From an uncultured Clostridia bacterium (GTDB lineage Bacteria > Bacillota > Clostridia > UBA1381), in the NCBI GenBank assembly GCA_947624485.1, contig CANQKM010000002.1:1-64000 (forward strand): 64,000 nt of DNA. Reading direction: 5' to 3'. Shown here in pieces: positions 36,559-43,837 of the stretch. The position numbers and the translations under genes were made by a program. Each line of letters starts with the position of its first letter. The stretch's first letter is position 1. Below the pieces are notes generated by a model. The model saw only the letters and a program-made list of their open reading frames with translations. It was not told where the DNA came from and ran no database searches.

Positions 36559-36774
36559 ATGAGTAACACAACTTTCATGAATGTTGACGAGGTAGCCGAG
36601 GCACTGGGAACTTCTGTAGCCTTTGGCTATAAAGTCATCAAACAGTTCAACAACGAGCTGAAAGCAAAAGGATACTTTACCGTAGCAGGTAAAGTAAACA
36701 GGCAGTATTTCTACGAGAGAATCTGCTACAAGGGCAATTCTGCGGAAGGAGGTGAGGAAAATGCCGATTTATAA
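36559..36774 (+). CDS. xis: Excisionase (Xis), element B
   Basis: This 71-residue winged-helix protein (FMNVDEVAEALGTSVAFGYKVIKQFN) is a homologue of the other two excisionases. The ATG at 36559 follows AAGGAGG; an earlier in-frame start at 36490 lies within the promoter and is rejected. Its 3' end overlaps int by 14 bases. Confidence 0.84.
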   Translation: MSNTTFMNVDEVAEALGTSVAFGYKVIKQFNNELKAKGYFTVAGKVNRQYFYERICYKGNSAEGGEENADL

Positions 36775-37846
36775 GGACGAGAAAAAGGGTACATGGTATG
36801 TTATGACAAGGTACACCGACTGGCAGGGTGTGCGCAAGCAGAAATGTAAGCGCGGCTTCGGTACTAAGCGTGAAGCGCAGAATTGGGAACGGCAGTTCAG
36901 TATGCAAAGCTCAGGCAATACAGACATGACGTTCGAAGCCTTTCTGGAGCTTTATGAAAACGATATGCGCCAAAGGCTTAAGGAAAGCACATGGGATACC
37001 AAGAGAAATATTATCAATACCAAAATTCTTCCCTATTTCAAAGATAAGCGGATGAATGAAATCACAACAAAAGATGTTATCGCATGGCAGAACGATATGC
37101 TTGCATACCGAAACGAAAAGCAGGAGCCGTATTCGCCGGTGTATCTCAAAACGCTTCACAATCAGCTCAGCGCGATTCTGAATCATGCGGTCAGATTTTA
37201 TGATCTCAGATGTAACCCTGCGGCAAAAGTGGGAAATATGGGTTCGGAAAAGCATAAGGAAATGCTTATCTGGACTACGGAGGAGTATAAAAAATTTTCT
37301 GAGGTAGTTATGGACAAGCCTCTGTTATACTACGCTTTCGAGATACTCTACTGGTGCGGACTTCGTGAAGGCGAAATGCTTGCCCTTACCCCGGCCGATC
37401 TTGATTTTGAGAAAGGAACGATACGGGTTAACAAAACATATAAACGAAGAAACCGCCAGGATGTTATAACAACTCCGAAAACAGATAAAAGTAACCGGAT
37501 AATCAGTATGCCGAAGTTCCTTGCCGAAGAATTACAGGACTGCCTGAAAATGCTCTACGGAATAAAAAAGACAGATCGCATATTTTCAGGCATATCAGTA
37601 CACTGTCTGTACCGCGAAATGGAACGCGGCGCAAAGGAAGCAGACGTTAAACGCATCAGGATTCATGACCTTAGACATTCTCACGCATCACTTTTGATAA
37701 ATCTCGGTTTTTCCGCTGTTGCGATTGCTGCCAGAATGGGACACGAAAATGTTGAGGTAACCTATATGTATGCGCATTTGTTCCCGTCAAAGCAAGGTGA
37801 AATAGCCAATCAGCTTCACGATTTGGGGAAAGGAGATTTTGAATAA
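36761..37846 (+). CDS. int: Tyrosine integrase, element B
   Basis: This 361-residue integrase has the same three-domain layout as that of element A: arm-binding (MPIYKDEKKGTWYVMTRYTDWQG), core-binding, and catalytic with WCGLREGEMLAL, HDLRHSHASLL and nucleophile Tyr in VEVTYMYAHLF. The ATG at 36761 follows GGAAGGAGGTGA. It can be expected to use the guaA core. Because arm sites at its left end match those of A and C, it might also act on their ends. Confidence 0.94.
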   Translation: MPIYKDEKKGTWYVMTRYTDWQGVRKQKCKRGFGTKREAQNWERQFSMQSSGNTDMTFEAFLELYENDMRQRLKESTWDTKRNIINTKILPYFKDKRMNEITTKDVIAWQNDMLAYRNEKQEPYSPVYLKTLHNQLSAILNHAVRFYDLRCNPAAKVGNMGSEKHKEMLIWTTEEYKKFSEVVMDKPLLYYAFEILYWCGLREGEMLALTPADLDFEKGTIRVNKTYKRRNRQDVITTPKTDKSNRIISMPKFLAEELQDCLKMLYGIKKTDRIFSGISVHCLYREMERGAKEADVKRIRIHDLRHSHASLLINLGFSAVAIAARMGHENVEVTYMYAHLFPSKQGEIANQLHDLGKGDFE

Positions 37847-38178
37847 TGTCAGCAAAGAATTTAGATAAGCATAACCGTTTCAGAAGTATTACCGTCGGCT
37901 TCCGCGTTTCTCCCGAAGAACGGGAGGAAATCAACAAAGCCGTGTATCTGTCGGGACTTTCCAAACAGGAATACTGCTACCGCAAATGTATGAACCGTGA
38001 CATAATTGTACAGAACAATCCAAGAGTGTATAAAGCGCTTAAAACCAATATGGAACAGATCTATACGGAACTGCAGCGCATAACTGATGAAAAGGAAATA
38101 TCGCCGGAAATGCTTGAAACGCTCAACTTGATAGCAATAACACTTAACGGTCTTAAGGATAATTCGGATAAGGGCTGA
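37846..38178 (+). CDS. MobC-like ribbon-helix-helix protein, element B
   Basis: This 110-residue protein (VGFRVSPEEREEINKAVYLSGLSKQEYCYRKCM) is the counterpart of the genes at 29715 and 61109. It overlaps the int stop (TAATG). A second, clearly MobC-type protein follows, so this one may serve regulation rather than mobilisation. Confidence 0.62.
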   Translation: MSAKNLDKHNRFRSITVGFRVSPEEREEINKAVYLSGLSKQEYCYRKCMNRDIIVQNNPRVYKALKTNMEQIYTELQRITDEKEISPEMLETLNLIAITLNGLKDNSDKG

Positions 38179-38219
38179 TTCACCAATCCGATGTATCAGC
38201 GAATAAGGAGGTACAGACA

Positions 38220-38543
38220 GTGAAGACAAAAAGATTTGAAATGAGACTTTCGGACAGAGAATATGAGATGATTCGGGAGAAAATGAAACTTTCAAAAATG
38301 CAGAACATGAGCGCGTTTATGCGGAAAATGTCACTTGACGGTATGGTAATAAATTTAGAACTTGACGAGCTGAAAGTTATCACTTCCCTGATGAAATATA
38401 TCGGCAACAATATGAATCAGATCGCCGGAAAGCTGAACAAATCAAAAAACATATATTGCGAAGATTTTAAAATGATTGAGGAAAAACAGGATAAAATCCT
38501 TAAAATATTGAAACAGCTTTATCTGAAGCTTGCACAGATTTGA
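38220..38543 (+). CDS. mobC: MobC relaxosome accessory protein
   Basis: This 107-residue protein (FEMRLSDREYEMIREKMKLSKMQNMSAFMRKM, then NNMNQIAGKLN) fits the MobC family, which helps a relaxase melt oriT. The NxNQIAxxLN motif is typical. The GTG start follows AAGGAGG. A relaxase gene would normally follow, but here it is missing; only hairpin-rich DNA remains. Confidence 0.8.
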   Translation: MKTKRFEMRLSDREYEMIREKMKLSKMQNMSAFMRKMSLDGMVINLELDELKVITSLMKYIGNNMNQIAGKLNKSKNIYCEDFKMIEEKQDKILKILKQLYLKLAQI

Positions 38544-38827
38544 AAATAAGCGTTGGGGCTCGTCCCCAACGTGATACATAAAAATCAGCAAAACGTAGCG
38601 TTCATATAGCATCAAAAATAGCGCCGCAAGGTGCGTGGCTCAAAGATGAAATCTTTGTTCTGAGGGTTTGGGAATCCATCCCAACAAGCAAGAAATATAT
38701 AATTCCGCCACAAAGCGGAATATATATTTTGATGTGTTTGTACGTAAGAACACACTGCTTGCCAAAGAATGTAACAAACTATTCAGACGGCATATTTACA
38801 TAAAAATTTACGAAAGAGGTGTTATGA
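38544..38827. other. oriT-like hairpin region without relaxase
   Basis: Between mobC and tnpV lie successive hairpins: CGTTGGGG/CCCCAACG (about 38551-38571), TTGGGA/TCCCAA, ATTCCGC/GCGGAAT and GTGTT/AACAC. A TGCTTGCC motif follows (38756-38763). Such an array downstream of mobC resembles an oriT. No relaxase is present, so mobilisation would need one from another element. A small ORF (38668-38859) across it looks fortuitous. Confidence 0.5.
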
Positions 38828-39196
38828 ATGAAAAAGAGAATTTACGAAAATGGCATTGAGTATGTTCCGGTCGGAGATTATTACTTCCCCAACATTGCTC
38901 CACCGGAGAAAAAGCACAGTGTCGGCAAATACGGTATGCTTCATGAGGAGTATATCAAACAGTACCGCCCGACTTTTTATTCACGATTGATTTTAACCGG
39001 TAAGCTGAACAATTATCTTTATGAAATTGATAAAACCTGTCACGAACGGATCGAACATATGATTAAAGATATGGCGAAATACGAGGGTGTTACAGAGGAA
39101 ATGAAAGCGAAAAATCAGTTGAAATGGGTCGGGCTTATGAACAATATTAAGGCATGTGCGGAAGAAATCATATATTCCGAAATTGTATACGCGTGA
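38828..39196 (+). CDS. tnpV: TnpV family transposon protein
   Basis: This 122-residue protein matches TnpV of Tn4451-type elements: GDYYFPNIAPPEKK near the start, LTGKLNNYLYEIDKTCHERIEHMIKDMAK in the middle and WVGLMNNIKACAEEIIYSEIV at the end. Its function is not known. AGAGGTG precedes the ATG. In Tn4451 it accompanies a serine recombinase, which is absent here, so it is probably a leftover from another element. Confidence 0.82.
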   Translation: MKKRIYENGIEYVPVGDYYFPNIAPPEKKHSVGKYGMLHEEYIKQYRPTFYSRLILTGKLNNYLYEIDKTCHERIEHMIKDMAKYEGVTEEMKAKNQLKWVGLMNNIKACAEEIIYSEIVYA

Positions 39197-39207
39197 GGAA
39201 CTTTATT

Positions 39208-39312
39208 ATGAAAAATATCTTTAGGCCATTGTTGTGGATGGATACAAAAACGAAATTGTTGATTATCTACAGGTGTGTAAAAATGCAAGAAGCAAAATTC
39301 ATCAATCGGTAA
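39208..39312 (+). CDS. Small ORF after tnpV (34 aa)
   Basis: A GAGGAA site seven bases before the ATG opens 34 codons (MKNIFRPLLWMDTKTKLL...). It may be a truncated gene. The rest of 39313-39582 shows no supported gene. Confidence 0.3.
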   Translation: MKNIFRPLLWMDTKTKLLIIYRCVKMQEAKFINR

Positions 39313-39582
39313 ATCCATCGTTTGATTACAATACGGAATATGCTAAAGATAACTGTTACAGAGATGTTCCGGCAGGTGACAGCAGTATGCCCTTGGCTTG
39401 CAATCTTTTAGAAATAGGTTGACTCGGCGTTTTACCGGATCGGATGAAAAAGGGTTTTGCAAATCACAACATTCTTTGTCTGATTTTCAAAATGAGAATA
39501 GGAAAGCTCAATCCCAAAGTAGATGTTGTTTTATGTGTATTATCAAAAAAATAATACTCCAACAAGTTAATTGTACCCATAT

Positions 39583-39686
39583 AATTTGATAAAAAAATCA
39601 TATAATATTTTTATCAAATTTATCTTGACAAATTTGGGAATTTGAAGTACAATTTTATTATCCATTAATATGGGGGGGGTGTATTA
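39583..39686 (+). promoter_or_regulatory. abiE operator, promoter and poly-G ribosome binding site
   Basis: A perfect 13-base inverted repeat, AATTTGATAAAAA (39583-39595) and TTTTTATCAAATT (39608-39620), ends five bases before the promoter TTGACA (39625), 17 bases, TACAAT (39648). AbiEi antitoxins are known to repress their operon through inverted repeats. A run of eight G residues (39672-39679) forms the ribosome binding site. Confidence 0.82.
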
Positions 39687-40303
39687 TGAGTAATTCAAAT
39701 AGTGCCAAAACGATAAAAAACAGAATACAGTCGGCAAGCGCTGGGTCAGTATTTACTACTGTTGATTTTGCGGACGTTACAGAAAATTTGCGCGTAGGTG
39801 TTATTTTGGCGCGTCTTGAGGATGACGGAGTTATTCAGCGTGTTACAAGAGGCGTGTATTATAAACCGATTTATAATAAGTTTTTAAATGAGTATCTTGC
39901 GCCTGCTCCTACGCTTGTTGCAGAAGCAATTGCAAAGAGCAACGGTTGGACTATTGTGCCGTGCGGAGATACCGCGCTTAATGTATTGGGGCTGTCAATG
40001 CATGTTCCCGCAGTATGGTCTTATGTGAGTGACGGGAATTACAAAAAGTGTTCATACGATAATACAACGATTTATTTTAAGCATACATCCAATAAGGAAA
40101 TATCAAAACTATCATATAAAACTGCCTTGATCGTTCAGGCGCTGAGGGCTTTGGGCAAAGATAATATTACTGACACTGTTATCGAGAAGATAAAAAACAA
40201 CCTGACTTCAAAGGAAAAAAAGAAAATGCTTTCTGAGGCTAAAACAGTTACATCGTGGATATATGAATATATAAAGATTATTTGCAGGAGCGAATCAAAA
40301 TAA
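39686..40303 (+). CDS. abiEi: AbiEi-type antitoxin (DUF6088)
   Basis: This 205-residue antitoxin and transcription repressor belongs to the type IV system AbiE, which aborts phage infection. The N-terminal winged helix (SVFTTVDFADVTENLRVGVILARLEDDGVIQRVTRGVYYKP, shown only in part here) is followed by the AbiEi C-terminal domain (PTLVAEAIAKSNGW, ALNVLGLS). It overlaps the toxin gene. The inverted repeat upstream is its likely operator. Confidence 0.85.
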   Translation: MSNSNSAKTIKNRIQSASAGSVFTTVDFADVTENLRVGVILARLEDDGVIQRVTRGVYYKPIYNKFLNEYLAPAPTLVAEAIAKSNGWTIVPCGDTALNVLGLSMHVPAVWSYVSDGNYKKCSYDNTTIYFKHTSNKEISKLSYKTALIVQALRALGKDNITDTVIEKIKNNLTSKEKKKMLSEAKTVTSWIYEYIKIICRSESK

Positions 40304-41319
40304 TCAACATAGCAAAAATAAAAGAATCTGACAAAAAAGCATTATTTCATAATACAGCAGCAAAAATGGGTATGACCGACGCAATAATCGAAAAGGATTT
40401 TTGGGTGTGTTATATGCTTGACTATCTTTTTCACCGCTCCGAGTGGAAAAATAATATTGCGTTTAAGGGCGGCACAAGCCTCTCCAAATCCTATGGTTTA
40501 ATAGAACGATTTTCAGAAGATATTGATTTAATCCTCGATTGGAGAGTAATTGGATATTCACTGAACGAACCGTGGGAGGAACGCAGTAATACGAAGCAAG
40601 ATTTATTCAACAAAGAAGCTAACCGTAGAACAGAGAAGTTTTTAAGAGAGAAGTTCATGCCGAGAATCTCTTCTGATTTGCAGAGCGAGCTTCCCGCGAA
40701 TATTGACTGCTACATAGAAGAAAACGATCCGCAAACGGTGGTTTTTGCATATAGTAGAAGTTTTAATGATGGTTCGATTTTACCTGTGATACGGCTTGAA
40801 ATAGGTGCGCTCGCCGCATGGACACCAGCTGCGGTAAAGCCTATAGCACCTTACGCTGCAGTAAAGTACCCAAATCTTTTTAAGCAACCTACTACGGATA
40901 TTCTGACTGTTTTGCCTGAAAGAACATTTTGGGAAAAGGTTACCATTCTTCATCGCGAAGCAAATCGACCGGAGGATAAATCATTTCTTTTGCGTTATTC
41001 AAGACACTACTACGATTTATACTGCATGATGCATTCGCCTGTAAAGGAAGCAGCGCTTAAAGATACACCGCTTCTCGACAAGGTTGTAAAATTTAAGGAA
41101 AAGTTTTATCGTTGCCCCTGGGCAAAGTATGAGGACGCAAAAATCGGCACAATGAAACTTATGCCACCAGATGGGAATATACAATCGCTTAAAGACGATT
41201 ACGAACACATGCAAAATATGATTTTCGGAAAAAAATATAAGCTCGATATGATTTTGCAGGGAATTGCAAAGTTGGAAAATGAGATAAATGAGGAAAACTA
41301 TGAAATCAAAAGAAGCTAA
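40282..41319 (+). CDS. abiEii: AbiEii-type nucleotidyltransferase toxin
   Basis: This 345-residue toxin would transfer nucleotides to a target such as tRNA, stopping growth of infected cells. The catalytic motif FKGGTSLSKSYGLIERFSEDIDLIL (G-G-S ... D-x-D) sits near 60-85, with ERTFWEKVTILHREA further on. The TTG at 40282, overlapping abiEi, is the only usual start codon, but the better AGGAG site lies at 40286-40290, inside the gene. A non-standard start at ATA/ATC near 40294-40303 is possible. Length is normal for the family. Confidence 0.87.
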   Translation: MQERIKIINIAKIKESDKKALFHNTAAKMGMTDAIIEKDFWVCYMLDYLFHRSEWKNNIAFKGGTSLSKSYGLIERFSEDIDLILDWRVIGYSLNEPWEERSNTKQDLFNKEANRRTEKFLREKFMPRISSDLQSELPANIDCYIEENDPQTVVFAYSRSFNDGSILPVIRLEIGALAAWTPAAVKPIAPYAAVKYPNLFKQPTTDILTVLPERTFWEKVTILHREANRPEDKSFLLRYSRHYYDLYCMMHSPVKEAALKDTPLLDKVVKFKEKFYRCPWAKYEDAKIGTMKLMPPDGNIQSLKDDYEHMQNMIFGKKYKLDMILQGIAKLENEINEENYEIKRS

Positions 41320-43828
41320 AGCTCGAATAAAAATCAATAAATTACTTGAAGAAGCAGGTTGGCGTTTTTTGGACGATGCGAGTGGATTTGCTAATGTTCA
41401 GGTTGAGCCCAATGTAAAAATGACAAAAACACAGGTAGATGCATTTGGCGAGGATTTTGAAACTGTGAAAAATGGGTTTATTGATTTTTTGCTGCTTGAT
41501 AATAATGGAAAACCATTTATAGTTCTTGAAGCAAAATCCGAAGATAAAGACCCGCTTGTCGGGAAAGAACAAGCAAGAGAATATGCAAAATCATTGTATG
41601 TAAGATATGTCATATTGTCAAATGGTAATCAGCATTATTTTTGGAACATAATAAAAGGAAATCCTCAAATTATAACGGCATTTCCGAGTTATGAAAGTTT
41701 AAGAGACAGCAAGGCTTTTAATGCTAATCCTGCAAGATTATACAACGAGGAAATTAAAAGTGATTATATAGCCGTTGTAAAAAATCCTAATTATGCAGAA
41801 GCGCCTGAATACAAAAATGAAGAAACAAGACAGCAGTTTATCTTTGACACTGGATTACGTTTTTTAAGACCATATCAGATCAATGCATTAAAAGCTTTGC
41901 AGGCATCGGTTAAAGCGGGGAATCAACGCTTTTTATTTGAAATGGCAACAGGTACGGGGAAAACGTTAACTTCTGCTGCTGTTATCAGACTGTTTTTAAG
42001 AAGCGGAAACACCAATAGAGTATTGTTCCTGGTTGATAGAATTGAGCTTGAAAATCAAGCAAAGAAAAATTTTCAAAACTATCTCACACCTGATTATCAA
42101 ACTGTTATTTTCAAAGAAAATACAGATGATTGGAGCAAGGCAGAGATAGTTGTATCTACCGTACAGACATTAGTTGCAAATAATAAATACAAAAAGTTTT
42201 TTAGGCCGACTGACTTTTCTTTGATTATTGCAGATGAAAGTCACCGTTCAATTAATGGTAACAGTAGGGCGGTGTTTGAGTATTTCTTAGGATACAAATT
42301 AGGACTTACTGCTACACCAAAAGATTATATAAAGAACGTTGATGTGGAAAATTTGAAAGCCACTGACCCAAGAGCATGGGAAAAAAGGCAATTGCTTGAT
42401 AGCTATAAAACATTCGGCTGTGAAAGTGGAGAGCCTACATTCAGGTATTCGTTGCTTGATGGAGTTCGTGACGGATATTTAATTAATCCTACCGTGATTG
42501 ATGCAAGGACTGAAATTACTACCAAACTACTTGCAGAAGAGGGTTATGCTGTTATAATAACCAGAGACGAGCAAGACGAGGAACAGGAAGAAACATTTTT
42601 TGCAAAAGATTTTGAACGTAAATTCTTTTCATCAGCTACTAACAAAGTTTTTGTAAAGACTTTTATGGATAATGCATTAAGAGATCCGATAACTGGTGAA
42701 ATAGGAAAGGGTATTGTATTTTGTGTTAGCCGTAGGCATGCGGCAAAAATCACTCAGCTACTCAATGAATACGCAGATAAAATTTTTCCTGACAAGTACT
42801 GCTCTGACTTTGCAATGCAAATAACATCTGACGTTATGAATGCACAAACATATACCACCAATTTTCAAAACAATAATTTAAGTGGAACAACCACATTCTT
42901 GGATGGTTATAAATCTTCGAAAACGAGAATATGCGTAACTGTTGGCATGATGACAACGGGATATGATTGTGAAGATTTGCTTAACATAGGCTTGTTTAGA
43001 CCAATTTTTTCTCCGACTGATTTTATTCAGATAAAAGGCAGAGGAACAAGAAAAGCCACCTTTATGTACAGAGAAAAGATTAACGGAATTGTTGAAGAAC
43101 ATAAAGCAGAGAAAACAACATTTAAGCTGTTCGATTTCTTTGGTAACTGTGAATACTTTGAAGAGAAGTTTAATTATGATGAAATTATAAAATTGTCACG
43201 TGCACAGTCATTAGGAGGAATTGCTGATGTTCTCCCACCGCAGACTGAAGATTATGAGAATTTTAACCCTGACCAGTTAACTTCTATAACAGAAACTAAA
43301 ATAGGTCTTAAAGGCATGAAAATTGATAGAATGTTCTTCGATAAATTTGAAGAAACTGTCAAAGAGGACGAAACAGCCAAAGCACAGTATGAACAGGGAA
43401 ATTATCAGGCTGTTATTAGTTATATAGATGAGAATATAATGAATAAACCCAATGAGTATTACACATGGGATAAACTACGCAGAGCAATTGGTAGTGACAG
43501 ACGCATATCTGCAAGAGAAATTATCGACAAGATATTTGGTGTATTACCGTTCTTCAAGAGTAAAAAAGAACTTGTCGAAGATGAATTTGAATCATTTATG
43601 CTTACAAGAACAGTCCCACAAGAAAAGTATTGGGACATTAAACAATTCTTTGAAACTTATATAACTGACAAAGATGTAAGACGTGCTATCGAGGATGAAG
43701 AATATCAGCTTTTAGGTACTGAAGTCAGCACATATACAATGTCTGATTTGAAAAGACTCGGCAAAGAGTCTATGCTCAGCATTGTTGATTACATCAAGGA
43801 TAATGTAAATGTTTTAAGATTTATGTAG
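41300..43828 (+). CDS. hsdR: Type I restriction enzyme R subunit
   Basis: This 842-residue translocase-nuclease has a PD-(D/E)xK nuclease near 50-80 (FIDFLLLDNNGKPFIVLEAKS, partly quoted). The SF2 helicase motifs are present: I FEMATGTGKTLTS, II IADESHRSI, III GLTATP, and VI QIKGRGTR. The ATG at 41300 has GAGGAAA at the right distance; an ATG at 41288 overlaps that site. The gene starts inside the abiEii end, which suggests the two systems are transcribed together. It is shorter than classic EcoKI HsdR (about 1,000 or more) but usual for the DEAD/EcoEI-like group. Confidence 0.94.
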   Translation: MKSKEAKARIKINKLLEEAGWRFLDDASGFANVQVEPNVKMTKTQVDAFGEDFETVKNGFIDFLLLDNNGKPFIVLEAKSEDKDPLVGKEQAREYAKSLYVRYVILSNGNQHYFWNIIKGNPQIITAFPSYESLRDSKAFNANPARLYNEEIKSDYIAVVKNPNYAEAPEYKNEETRQQFIFDTGLRFLRPYQINALKALQASVKAGNQRFLFEMATGTGKTLTSAAVIRLFLRSGNTNRVLFLVDRIELENQAKKNFQNYLTPDYQTVIFKENTDDWSKAEIVVSTVQTLVANNKYKKFFRPTDFSLIIADESHRSINGNSRAVFEYFLGYKLGLTATPKDYIKNVDVENLKATDPRAWEKRQLLDSYKTFGCESGEPTFRYSLLDGVRDGYLINPTVIDARTEITTKLLAEEGYAVIITRDEQDEEQEETFFAKDFERKFFSSATNKVFVKTFMDNALRDPITGEIGKGIVFCVSRRHAAKITQLLNEYADKIFPDKYCSDFAMQITSDVMNAQTYTTNFQNNNLSGTTTFLDGYKSSKTRICVTVGMMTTGYDCEDLLNIGLFRPIFSPTDFIQIKGRGTRKATFMYREKINGIVEEHKAEKTTFKLFDFFGNCEYFEEKFNYDEIIKLSRAQSLGGIADVLPPQTEDYENFNPDQLTSITETKIGLKGMKIDRMFFDKFEETVKEDETAKAQYEQGNYQAVISYIDENIMNKPNEYYTWDKLRRAIGSDRRISAREIIDKIFGVLPFFKSKKELVEDEFESFMLTRTVPQEKYWDIKQFFETYITDKDVRRAIEDEEYQLLGTEVSTYTMSDLKRLGKESMLSIVDYIKDNVNVLRFM

Positions 43829-43837
43829 GAGGTTAAC

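Noticed and set aside
38668..38859. A 63-codon ORF overlapping the hairpin region after mobC
   Set aside because: It spans several inverted repeats and overlaps tnpV without a ribosome binding site.
39234..39589. Short open frames between tnpV and abiEi
   Set aside because: Frames overlap each other, lack ribosome binding sites and show no family features; only the 34-codon ORF with a GAGGAA site was kept at low confidence.
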